DNA of 64,000 nucleotides from Paramicrosporidium saccamoebae (Eukaryota; Rozellomycota). The stretch covers positions 1 to 64,000 of the forward strand of contig MTSL01000219.1 in the NCBI GenBank assembly GCA_002794465.1. Reading direction: 5' to 3'. The position numbers were made by a program, and so were the translations under genes. Numbering within the stretch: the first letter of the stretch is position 1; each line of letters opens with the position of its first letter. Shown piece by piece: positions 1 to 9,321 of this stretch. Below the pieces are notes generated by a model. That model searched no databases and was not told where the DNA came from. It saw only the letters and a program-made list of their open reading frames with translations.

Positions 1-2213
1 AAGGAGAATGGCATTGTGCACTCGGTTGGAAACTATTCGCGCTGGGACCGACCAGTGGAAAGGACTAGCATCCTGGCGATCATCATTCTGACAATTGCCG
101 CCTTTGCCACTCGCTATTACCGCATCGAAAAGGGCGACTTTGTCGTGTACTGTCCCTCCAGTGTGTCTTATGACGTAGATGGGACGAGGCGCATTTCGGC
201 AAATTTGCCACCAAATATTTGAATCAGACGTTTTACTTTGATGTGCACCCGCCCCTTGGCAAAATGATGGTGGCACTGGCAGGCAAGATTGCCGGCTACG
301 ATGGCACATTTGACTTTACATCGGGAGGAGATTATGGCAACAAGGTGCCCTACGTGCCGATGAGGATGATGGTGGCCAGTTTTGGAACAATGGTTGTACC
401 TTTGACGTACATGGCGGCAATCCAGCTGCGTCTCACCCAAACCACGGCTCTTTTGATGGCATTCATGACCTTATTTGGTGAGAAGCGGGAACACAATATC
501 TGACAATGTAGAGAATGGACTGATTGGAATCACTCGTTTAATGTTATTGGACTCTATGCTAATTGGATTCACGGCAGCCACCTTTGCAGCCTATGCTTGG
601 TTCCGAAACCAAAGTGACCGTCCATTTGGCTTTAAATGGAAATTGAGTTTGATCCTAACGGGAGCGTCGATTGGATGTGTGTCTAGTGTCAAATGGGTTG
701 GCCTCTTCATTACCGCTCAGGTTGGATTACTGACGATTGAGGAATTGTGGCAAATGTTTGGCGATGCTAAACTTCCCAAAAAGATCTTTGCCCGACATTT
801 CGTGTCGCGGGTCTTTGGACTCATTGTAGTGCCGTTGGCCATCTACATGATCTCCTTTAAGGCGCATTTTACAGTGTTGAGCAAGAGCGGTTCTGGCGAC
901 GCCAACATGAGTTCATTATTCCAAGCTGGCCTCCTTGGAAATGATCTGTCCAGCTCTCCAGTCCAACTTGCGTATGGATCCTATGTCACTTTAAAGAGCA
1001 ACACGTATGGTGGTGGGTTATTGCATTCGCATGTGCAGACCTATCCGGCGGGAAGCAAACAGCAACAAGTGACCACTTATCACCATAAGGATCTGAACAA
1101 TGTGTGGATGATCATCCACACTTACAAGGTGCCTGCCCAAAACTACGATGAGATTGATCCCTTGCCCGTCAACAATGGCGACATTATTCGGCTGATGCAC
1201 AATGCCACTGGCCATTTCTTGCACAGTCACCAGGTCAAAGCGCACGTCAACGCAAATGACTTTGAAGTTTCGGGATATGGCGAGCTAAATCTTGAAGATC
1301 CCAACGATCTTTGGCAGGTGGAGATTGTAAAAGACACCCGGTCGGGCGAGCCCATCCTCCGTGCTCTTACCACCAAATTCCGTCTGAAGCATGTGCAAAC
1401 TGGCTGCTATCTCAAATCGCGGAACAACAAGCTGCCGGATTGGGGTTTCAACCAAGGAGAAGTGTCTTGTGATTATACGCCCGAGCTGAACGCAAAGTAT
1501 TTGCTGTGGAATGTGGAAACGCATGTCAATGACAAATGTACAGTCTTCATAAGATCGACTAATCATTAATAGTGCCCAAGGGCGATGTGACGCAATATCG
1601 CTCCAATTTCTGGGAGGACTTTAAGGACTGCAATGTGGGAATGTATATTACAAACAATGCGCTCGTGCCTGACTCCGAGCTGGAGCCGGGTACGCTGACC
1701 TCCAGTGCCTCGGAGTGGTTCTTTATGACTCGTGGCATCCGGCTGTGCTCCTGGGCCAACGATCGCATCAAGTTTTACATGTTAGGAAATCCTGCGGTCT
1801 GGTGGACCGGATCAGTTGCCATCATTGCCACCGGAGTGCTCCTGGGAGTCTATGCACTAATCCAGCAACGCAAGGCACATAACCTATTGCCTTCCAATTT
1901 GGATGCATTCCGATTCCGCGTGAAACTTGTCACTGGAAGTTGGGCGCTCACCTACTTTCCCTTCTTTATTATGGGCCGTGTATTGTACGTGCACCACTAC
2001 TATCCGGCGCTGATCTTTTCCACATTGAATGTGGGGCTGGTGCTGGATCATCTTATAGGAAAACGTCCTCAATGGCAGCAGCGAGCGGTCAAGTTGAGCA
2101 TGGCAATGATTGTTCTGGCAGTATTTGTGTATTTCTCGCCAATGTGCTATGGTATTGAGGGACCTGGAAAGGACTTCCGAGGACGTCGCTGGCTCAAGTC
2201 GTGGAATCTCTAA
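1..2213 (+). CDS. PMT2: Protein O-mannosyltransferase, PMT2 subfamily (5' partial)
   Basis: ER membrane enzyme that moves mannose from dolichyl-phosphate mannose to Ser/Thr of secretory proteins. The frame is open at base 1, so the start lies outside the window. Three introns restore the family sequence: 147-178 (32 nt), 478-511 (34 nt) and 1538-1572 (35 nt). The joined exons show the acceptor-proximal W-D-E and the DVHPPLGK motif (about base 240), then ENGLIGITR and SVKWVGLF in membrane segments. A lumenal MIR region follows, with GGGLLHSHVQTYP and QQQVT.YHHKD, and a C-terminal membrane block with LGNPAVWW. The SGGDY, SIGCVSSVKWVGL and GSGDA stretches match PMT2 rather than PMT1 or PMT4, from memory of the family. 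The missing N-terminus is short. It sits alone, tail to tail with the HECT gene. Confidence 0.93.
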
Positions 2214-2780
2214 GTGTTATTAACAAATTGCGATGATAATGCAGAAATAAAGTAATCAGTGTATAACCATAATGTGAGGAGAGGGGCATAATAAGGCAAT
2301 GTGATATTGTAATCTCGACACTATGAGAGAGTGTCTAACGGATTAAAAGGTTATCTTTACTATTACGATACCGGATCAAAATGTGACGTAGAGGTAGAGA
2401 ATTGATTAGTTGGGTATTTGACGTAGAGAGTTGATTAGTTGCTGGGTATTTGGGGACAGTGAGATGTGTATCCATACTATTATAGGATTAGCAGTGAATA
2501 AACCCCTCTTCCCCGCTTGACAGTCCATACTATTTATCCCCACTACGCGACAAAAAGTTGGTCTTTACTATTCATCTCACAATAATATCGTATTTAATAC
2601 AACCGCTTATTGAGACTCGTTCTTATCAATTCTTAGTCGTCACGTGGATGTACGTGCAAAATTGTTATCCCAGGTCTACAACAGGGCGTAGTAGCGTGAT
2701 AAACAGTTTGTTAATATAGTCTCGTTAAGGGTTGCTTTTATTCGTCTTGGTCTCTATACCTCTCGATTTTCATTGTCAGA
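2214..2780. other. Intergenic region between PMT2-like and HECT genes
   Basis: No coding signal seen. It holds one copy of a dispersed element (2382-2552) and AT-rich sequence that may carry the 3' ends of both convergent genes. Confidence 0.6.
2382..2552 (-). mobile_element. Dispersed TG...CA element, copy C (171 bp, solo LTR- or MITE-like)
   Basis: Read on the minus strand it begins TGTCGCGTAGTGGGG and ends CTACGTCACA, the same ends as copies at 16948-17154 and 20534-20737. The ends form an imperfect 10-bp inverted repeat (TGTCGCGTAG against TGTGACGTAG). It is flanked by AAAA on both sides, a possible 4-bp target duplication. No coding capacity. Confidence 0.6.
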
Positions 2781-5700
2781 TTAAGAAGAGTTGCTTTCTC
2801 GGGAAGCTTCAGCTTCAGAGGGATCGCCTTCACGTAGAGGGACGGCGTTTTCAACTGCAAGGGAAACACCCTCAAGTGGAAAAGAGACATCGTCTTCAAG
2901 TGGTGGAGGACCATCGTCTTCAAGTGATGGAGGACCATCATCTTCAAGTGGTGGAGGAACGTCTTGAGTATTGCTCGGATCGTCGTTCAGTAGCTCAATG
3001 AGTGCTTCAACAGTCTCTCTAGCACCCTGCTCTGGCAATCTCAGTGTTGCAAAGCAGGTAGCACTCCCCACACTCGGATAGAAATCGACGCACTTTTTGC
3101 CGTGGCTAAGCGGATCGACCAGATCATCAGTACTTCCCGTTACATCACGCAGTCTTGCCGAAAACTGTCTCAAGAATGCCTCGTGTTCTTCGCCATCACG
3201 GATGACCACGGAGCTGGACTTTGCACACATCTGTTTGTTGGCATCACAACTGTCAAACGGGATGTGGTCGTTTGATGGTGCGTAAAACGATACTTTTGGT
3301 TTCACGAAATCCAAATCCGTCGAGGCAGCTCCTGTCCAGACAGCCACAAATTTGGACAGTTGCTTTGGAGTCAGACACTCCAAAAATGTCTTGAGGAATA
3401 ACTTGCGATCTACTGGGCCATACTCCGAATCGATATCCACTCCCTCTTCCACGTTAATCTTGGGAAACACTTCTTCGGCCGTCAGCAGAGTGCCGTTAAT
3501 CTTGGATGCAAGCATTTCAGAGAAGGGCTGCTTGTTTATCACAGGTGAATCTGGCATTTTGAGAAAATGATCCAACCCAAGTCGGAAGGATTCGACAAAG
3601 GTTTTAAATTCTTGTAAACACCTTTCACTGAACTGGTCAAAGAATTCTTCCATATTCTCATATTCAAATCCCGAGTATACTGCCTCACATTTTGCGTACC
3701 ACTCCTCAAGATCGAGCCCTTCGCGTGGGATTTCGTAAAGGTTGTAGTTAGTTTGACTCTCAAATCCATTGAATGTCAATTTGTCCAATGGAGCCCAACG
3801 AGCATCCTCTTTGTTACGGTTGAACCATGCCTTATTACGCGCTCTCTCCATTTCTTTGGGAGACTTGGCTTGGTTTTGCTCAAATTGTCCCATTTCCTCA
3901 GGTGTGGGCTCAAAATCATCGCCCATCACACGCTGATAGAGATTTTGATCCCTAAATATCGCCAATTCATGGGCATACGTCTCTTTGAAATAAGTTTCAA
4001 TTTCGTCCTCGCTTGCATTGAGGACGATTCCATAGAACTCGGGATCTATAGGAAAGGGAAGCTTCACATTTTGTTGCATTGCCTTTCCAGCTAGGAACCC
4101 AGCAGGAAATCCATCGTTTCCCTTGATCGGGAATTTGAATTTTACAACGGATGCATCCACGTCGCTCATGCTTGAAATCATGGTCGTCTTCATCATGTCC
4201 AGCAATTCTCCAAGCCAGGAACGGAGGGGGCCATCTCCATAAGTATCATCATGCGCAACGCTCGACTTTGGGTGTGCCAATATCCTGGGAACTGCTTTTA
4301 TCATTTGAAGGGACTGTGCCAGATCATATCTTTGTCCATTATGCGCCGTGATGAAATCCTCCGCCAGGTCGAATGAGGACCTGGTAATTTCTTTAAGCAA
4401 GACGCTCTTATTAGGTAACTCGTACAACAATGGTAAAATGTCGGCACCATCGAACAGAACATATAATGAAGTTATTCCAGAGTTATCTGAGGTTCGAGTA
4501 ATAATCCGAGCAAGCACATTAATACATTCAGTGTACTCAAAGCCAAGAGTTTCTCTGTTTCTAAAGCCGCAACACGTATTGAATGAGCGTTTTAAATTGC
4601 CTTGCCATGAATTTTTTATCAATTGCCCAGCTCGTCTTCGGAATGCAATCCACTCATTATGTTCCGGCGCCTTTTGCATTTCATCCATCTGGGAATCTGT
4701 AAGAACACCAAAGGTATCATCACTACAGTCCAAAATGTCGGCCGTCTTAATCTTGGTGAATGCACTAAGCTCCTTTGGGACCCTTTTAGACAAATGATGT
4801 ACTTGTTCAGAGCAAAGATCGGCCAGTCTGAGTTTAAAGTCACCAGCCGTGAATAATTGGAAAGCTTGTGGCCCGAGCTTCCTGGCAACATTGTTTGTGA
4901 TGTGTGAGCTTAATGCAAGGGCACATTCAGCGCCAATGGCTCCAAGAACGGAACTATTCAAATGTTCCAAGTGATCTAATGTCCCCTCAGTAATCTTCTC
5001 CGCCATCAGCTCACAAAATTTCTTGCGCAATTTGATCAACCAAAGGGTATTTTGTAGATCAAGGTAATTTTCGAGACTATCAGACTTCAGGTTGTTGATC
5101 CGTGTAATATGCGATTCCCAAACCGTTTTATCGTTCGATAGTTCTGGGACGTCATCTTTGTTATAACCGTCTGGGACTGAGATAAAAGAACGACACTTGT
5201 CACTGCAGCTATCGCGCAACCATAATTGGGTTTTGTAAGTCTCAATGCTCACGCTTTTACAATAATGGTCGGCATCCTCTACATCACGGCTAATGTGCTC
5301 GATAATCTCTGGTTTGTTCAAGGCAGCACTACTTTTGAGCATTGGTTCGAAAATTTTCATTTCATTTCCTCCACAACTGGCAAAAATATCGTCAGGTAAC
5401 TCGGATTCAGGTGACTCTAAAAGCATCTCGGCTACATCGGGACGTTCTCTTGCAATCTCTGCAAATCGTGCCTGTCCAATATCGGACAATGAGACACGAC
5501 GCATACGTTTTTTGTTTAGGTGGCTACAATCGGGCAAGAAAGTCAACAGTTTAGACAACTCTAATATTTTCTGATACACGCTGACCGGAAAAACCAAATA
5601 GTTCCTGGAAGGGACTTTTGGGAGATCCTCCTCAAGGTGGTTAGTCCATTCTTCAATTATCTCTGGACAGATTTTAGACCAGGTGTCCAATGACAAGTCT

Positions 5701-6314
5701 GATCTGACAAGACCACGAAAGCATTCCAGACTGATAGAATCAAGAAGGTTGGAATTGATCGAATAACTCTCCAGGTTTTCGCATAGAATCTTCTTGTCAA
5801 GCTTACTTCCAAATAATTTAAATTGCTTTGGGGTCATCCAGGAGGTATTTTTCATCGGGCCGTCGTAATATTCCAACAGATTTTCTGACAAGCCTGCACG
5901 ACTTTCTGAAGAGTCGCTGAAATTTTCAATATCTGCCACTTCTGCAAAGAATCTGGAAGATATGGTGGCACCGTTGGTAATCAAGATTTCGAGTTGTTCG
6001 ACGTTGATTCTACTGGCAAACTTGTCTGTGTCAGTTATGTCATAGACAATCTGATAGATAGCGACGACAGAGCAGTTCTTCAAGTTTTGGAAGAGCATCT
6101 CTATACCTTCGGGCGACGCATCTTCCAGGAACGCCGGACCACAACTGTCCCAGTTATCTTCAATCGTGCTCAATGCATCATTCTCTTTAGCGTTAAGCCT
6201 CTTAACCCAGTCCTTACAGTCGATGCCACCTGCCATACAGTACCGAAGCACCTGCAGGAGAATGTACAGTGACAGTATGGACAACATGATGTTGCTGATC
6301 CCTGGTCCCGACAC
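2781..6314 (-). CDS. Large secretory-pathway protein with a C-terminal HECT-like E3 domain
   Basis: A single 1177-codon exon. Residues about 8-28 are hydrophobic directly after the start, reading as a signal peptide or signal anchor, and Cys-containing sequence follows. Residues about 30-660 are helical-looking and not recognised. From about 689 the protein follows the HECT order: GDGPLRSWLGELL at 693, AGFLAGKAM followed by KLPFPIDPEFY at about 738-760 (N-lobe core), then LTPKQLSKFVAVWTG at about 981 (C-lobe). The last is the catalytic-Cys motif ATCFATLRLPEQ, with Cys1087 encoded at 3054-3056. HECT ligases form a thioester with ubiquitin on this Cys and pass it to a substrate. The domain is about 430 residues against the usual 350, so it has insertions. 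A tail of about 90 residues carries three 8-residue PPPLEDDG-type repeats. Known HECT enzymes are cytosolic or nuclear, so an N-terminal signal is odd; a misjudged start could explain it. Domain call confident, localisation inferred. Confidence 0.75.
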   Translation of the reverse strand: MSGPGISNIMLSILSLYILLQVLRYCMAGGIDCKDWVKRLNAKENDALSTIEDNWDSCGPAFLEDASPEGIEMLFQNLKNCSVVAIYQIVYDITDTDKFASRINVEQLEILITNGATISSRFFAEVADIENFSDSSESRAGLSENLLEYYDGPMKNTSWMTPKQFKLFGSKLDKKILCENLESYSINSNLLDSISLECFRGLVRSDLSLDTWSKICPEIIEEWTNHLEEDLPKVPSRNYLVFPVSVYQKILELSKLLTFLPDCSHLNKKRMRRVSLSDIGQARFAEIARERPDVAEMLLESPESELPDDIFASCGGNEMKIFEPMLKSSAALNKPEIIEHISRDVEDADHYCKSVSIETYKTQLWLRDSCSDKCRSFISVPDGYNKDDVPELSNDKTVWESHITRINNLKSDSLENYLDLQNTLWLIKLRKKFCELMAEKITEGTLDHLEHLNSSVLGAIGAECALALSSHITNNVARKLGPQAFQLFTAGDFKLRLADLCSEQVHHLSKRVPKELSAFTKIKTADILDCSDDTFGVLTDSQMDEMQKAPEHNEWIAFRRRAGQLIKNSWQGNLKRSFNTCCGFRNRETLGFEYTECINVLARIITRTSDNSGITSLYVLFDGADILPLLYELPNKSVLLKEITRSSFDLAEDFITAHNGQRYDLAQSLQMIKAVPRILAHPKSSVAHDDTYGDGPLRSWLGELLDMMKTTMISSMSDVDASVVKFKFPIKGNDGFPAGFLAGKAMQQNVKLPFPIDPEFYGIVLNASEDEIETYFKETYAHELAIFRDQNLYQRVMGDDFEPTPEEMGQFEQNQAKSPKEMERARNKAWFNRNKEDARWAPLDKLTFNGFESQTNYNLYEIPREGLDLEEWYAKCEAVYSGFEYENMEEFFDQFSERCLQEFKTFVESFRLGLDHFLKMPDSPVINKQPFSEMLASKINGTLLTAEEVFPKINVEEGVDIDSEYGPVDRKLFLKTFLECLTPKQLSKFVAVWTGAASTDLDFVKPKVSFYAPSNDHIPFDSCDANKQMCAKSSSVVIRDGEEHEAFLRQFSARLRDVTGSTDDLVDPLSHGKKCVDFYPSVGSATCFATLRLPEQGARETVEALIELLNDDPSNTQDVPPPLEDDGPPSLEDDGPPPLEDDVSFPLEGVSLAVENAVPLREGDPSEAEASRESNSS
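2889..2960. repeat. Three 24-bp tandem repeats in the HECT gene tail
   Basis: Three near-identical 24-bp units at 2889-2912, 2913-2936 and 2937-2960, in frame, each encoding an acidic Pro-rich 8-residue unit (PP-P/S-LEDDG). Flanking sequence carries more degenerate copies. Confidence 0.85.
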
Positions 6315-6762
6315 TTTTATTAATGTCTTTAATTGGCTGAAGACATATAACCATCCAAGATGTAGTGTTTATCTTGTGACCGAGTGAGCAGACGCCTTTA
6401 GGTTGGGCAGGACTCTTTTGTTCGGACCAGACCTCTCATGGCCTGTAATTCCAGCGTAAGTGTGAGATGGTCTGTATATACACATCAGCGATCGAGGGTT
6501 CATACCAGTAGATCCGCAAAACTGGGCCCCTATTACCATGAGAGAGTATATAGCGAACCACTTGGTATTTGCTGCTATGATAATGGATCAAATGTCCCAC
6601 TATCTACTGCTGGCATCACAGAAATTAGTTTATTACGTAGTGATCACGCTTTAAACGGACAGGGGATTTATGGCCGTTCGGACCGACCGGGGATTGCGGT
6701 CCCCGCATTTTTCTTACCGCATCCCTTAGGAGCACCCCCCCCCCTTTCCTCATCTATCCACC
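6315..6762. other. Divergent intergenic region upstream of eIF4A
   Basis: Serves as the 5' side of both the HECT gene (-) and eIF4A (+). No coding sequence seen. A run of ten C (6735-6744) followed by a pyrimidine-rich tract ends at the eIF4A start. Confidence 0.5.
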
Positions 6763-8068
6763 ATGGCGTACATATTGCAAGGAGAAGAAGGTCTAATGTG
6801 ATATAGTGCTCCTGAAGCTGCTGCGTTCCAAGATTTGCAGACCGAAGAGATTGTGGTACGTTATTTGGAAGCGAGGGATGTGACGTGTTTAGTCCAACTA
6901 TGACCAAGTTTTCGAGTCGTTTGACGACATGGGTTTGAAGCAGGAGCTCCTGCGCGGTATTTACGGCTACGGGTAAGCGAGAGGAATGGACTAAAGGTGT
7001 AGTTTCGAGCGTCCATCGGCCATCCAACAACGCGGCATTGTGCCCATCATTGGCGAACGCGACGTTATTGCGCAAGCCCAATCGGGAACCGGAAAGACGG
7101 CAACCTTTGCTATTGGTATTCTGCAAAAGATTGACCTGAGCAAGTTGGAAACACAGGCCCTGATCCTGGCCCCCACCCGCGAATTGGCTACGCAAATCCA
7201 GGGTGTGTTTTTGGCTATTGGAGAGCGCATGAACGTGCAGGTGCATGCATGTGTAGGTGGCACAGCCATTGCACAGGACATGCGTCGTCTGCAGGAAGGA
7301 GTACACGTGATTGTGGGTACCCCGGGACGAGTGTTTGACATGATCGACCGCAAAGTGCTGTCAACCGCATCAATTAAGATGTTCGCGCTGGACGAGGCGG
7401 ACGAAATGTTGAGCCGTGGCTTCAGCGAGCAGATCTACGAAGTGTTCCAGCGTCTGCCCCCGAATGTGCAGGTCATTCTGATTTCTGCGACCATGCCGAA
7501 GGAGGTTCTGGCGGTGACAAGCAACTTTATGCGCGATCCCATCCGCATCATGGTGAAGCGTGACGAGTTGACTTTGGAAGGTATTAAGCAGTTCTATATT
7601 GACGTTGGCGAGGAGACGCACAAGTTTGAAACGCTGTGTGATCTGTATGCGTCACTTAGCATTACGCAAGCCGTCATTTTCTGCAATACGCGTCGCAAGG
7701 TTGAGCAGCTCACCGAGTTCCTCATCCGCAAGGACTTTACCGTCTCTGCCCTCCACGGAGATATGCCCCAGGATGAGCGCAACCGCATCATGAAGGATTT
7801 CCGTGAGGGCAAATCCCGTGTCCTCATCACCACCGATCTCCTCGCCCGTGGAATTGACGTTCAGCAAGTGTCTGTTGTCATCAACTACGACTTCCCTCAG
7901 GAGAAGGAGAACTATCTCCATCGTATTGGACGTTCCGGTCGTTTTGGACGCAAAGGTGTTGCCATCAACTTTATCGTCGTCAATGACGTTCCCATGATGA
8001 AGGAGATTGAGCGTCACTACAGCACGCAAATCGAAGAGATGCCTGCCGACATTGCCAACCACATGTAA
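6763..8068 (+). CDS. TIF1: Translation initiation factor eIF4A (DEAD-box RNA helicase)
   Basis: ATP-dependent helicase of the eIF4F complex that unwinds mRNA 5' leaders. Four exons: 6763-6767, 6807-6855, 6893-6972 and 7003-8068, giving 399 residues as usual for the family. The first exon codes only ATG plus two bases, and the 39-nt first intron lies inside codon 2. Introns are 39, 37 and 30 nt. Motifs in order: F-DDMGL and AIQQRG (Q motif), AQSGTGKT (I), PTRELA (Ia), GTPGR (Ib), DEAD (II), SAT (III), ARGID (V) and [13 protein letters not shown] (VI). The start is set by the conserved N-terminus after splicing. Downstream base composition is GC-richer than most of the window, in keeping with high expression. 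Confidence 0.96.
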
Positions 8069-8326
8069 GCGGCATAGTTACTGTCAGTTCGTTTCATAAA
8101 CTAAACCTATATCATTTATGTGTGTGTGTAATGTGAGTGGTGTGAAGAATGGGGAGAATGTGATAAAGGCGGAGAATGGAGAGGATGGGGAGGACAGTCT
8201 CAACGTGCCAAAGTATCAGAGCATATCATCGCATCTACAGACTAGATATATTGAGAGTCTTTACTTCTAATCTAACTCCATATTCATATAATCCAATTTA
8301 ACAAATATTCTCTACCCCCCCCCCTT

Positions 8327-8692
8327 ATGGCCAGCTATTATGAAATACTGGGATTGACAGAGCAGGCGACTGTATTCAGAGATCCTTCTGACTGGTTGTA
8401 GGTTGAGGAGATAGTCAAAGCGTATCGGCGCAAGTGTCTAGAACACCATCCCGACCGCACACCCCTCCATCCTGAGCTCTTCCCCGTCATCCAGTCAGCC
8501 TACGGCGTGCTCGTCGATCCCCAGAGTAGGGCGAGCTATGACCGGTGGCTTCATTCTGGACTGGATGTTCCCTACGATGTGTGGCGCACAAGAGACGCCG
8601 TAGCGCATTGGACTACGGAAAGGCCCGCAATGAAGAACATGGACATGGACCCTGAAGAAGAACGACGCAAATTTCGTGACTATCAAGTGTGA
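8327..8692 (+). CDS. Short J-domain protein resembling DNAJC12
   Basis: Exons 8327-8371 and 8402-8692 with a 30-nt intron give 111 residues. It starts MASYYEILGL, has the J-domain HPD motif (HHPDRTP) and SRASYDRW, and then a WRTRDAVAHW segment. It ends RRKFRDYQV. Human DNAJC12, as I recall it, has the same plan: J domain, then SRARYDHW and W-x-x-x-x-x-V...HW, and a conserved RKFRNYEI C-terminus. It lacks the long linker of the human protein. DNAJC12 is an HSP70 co-chaperone for aromatic amino acid hydroxylases; whether that client exists here cannot be seen. The start ATG follows a C10-TT stretch. Confidence 0.8.
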
Positions 8693-8795
8693 TCGTTCTG
8701 TGCAGTGTAATAGAGTCGGTGGCCATTTAGTATATCGTTGCATGTCATTTGTAGCGCTACACAGGATTGTCTAATTAATCAGAGATCCCTCTCGT

Positions 8796-9287
8796 CTATG
8801 ATTTATATGCAAAGAAGAGTGTTTTGTAAGTAGCATAAGGTGAAGAGCCTGCTTCGTCCTCCGTTGTAGATAATGTCCTTTCTTGCCCCTGTATAGTGGA
8901 TAATGATCCCTCTCGGCCTTGTATAGTGGATAACGATCCTTCTTGGCCTTGTATAGTAGTGGATGATGCTCCCCCTTGACTTTGTATAGTCGATACTGAT
9001 CCCTCCTGAACTCGCATAGTGGACAATGACTCTAATTGCCTTAGATCCAGTAGGGTGGAGAGACAGCGCCAACGATGTTCCATGCGACAATCTTCGTAGA
9101 CCGGAATTACAGTGCGACTGGCCTGGACACGAGTGATTGTCAGCTGGTGTGTTGCAAATTCGTGTAGCTCTGCGTGCCAATCGCGACAGAGACGAGCAAT
9201 TATAAAGTGTGCCTCCGGCTCCTCATAGGACTCGTACAGTTCCAGATGGAATCCAATGATCACGAACCAAACGGCAAATAAATTCAT
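8796..9287 (-). CDS. Hypothetical secreted protein with Ser/Thr/Gln-rich tandem repeats
   Basis: 163 codons in one exon. The first about 17 residues (MNLFAVWFVIIGFHLEL) look like a signal peptide. Residues about 18-75 are unrecognised. The C-terminal half is built from degenerate units of about ten residues of the form LSTIQGQEGS, encoded by imperfect 30-bp repeats at about 8868-9035. No family recognised. The Ser/Thr-rich repeats would be candidates for O-mannosylation if secreted. It is convergent with the DNAJC12-like gene and only 34 bases from the stop of Naa35. Without expression data the ORF could be non-functional, but the signal-like start and in-frame repeats favour a real gene. Confidence 0.55.
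   Translation of the reverse strand: MNLFAVWFVIIGFHLELYESYEEPEAHFIIARLCRDWHAELHEFATHQLTITRVQASRTVIPVYEDCRMEHRWRCLSTLLDLRQLESLSTMRVQEGSVSTIQSQGGASSTTIQGQEGSLSTIQGREGSLSTIQGQERTLSTTEDEAGSSPYATYKTLFFAYKS
8868..9035. repeat. Imperfect ~30-bp minisatellite inside a coding region
   Basis: Units of the form TTGTATAGTGGATAATGATC recur about five times with substitutions and one insertion of three bases. The period stays a multiple of three, so the minus-strand frame is kept. Confidence 0.7.
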
Positions 9288-9321
9288 AATCCTCTTCAGA
9301 CGATTGCTGTTACCGCTCTAA

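Noticed and set aside
8860-9040. Direct repeats that might be read as a CRISPR array
   Set aside because: Repeats are adjacent with no unique spacers, diverge gradually and keep a coding frame in a eukaryotic genome: a minisatellite.
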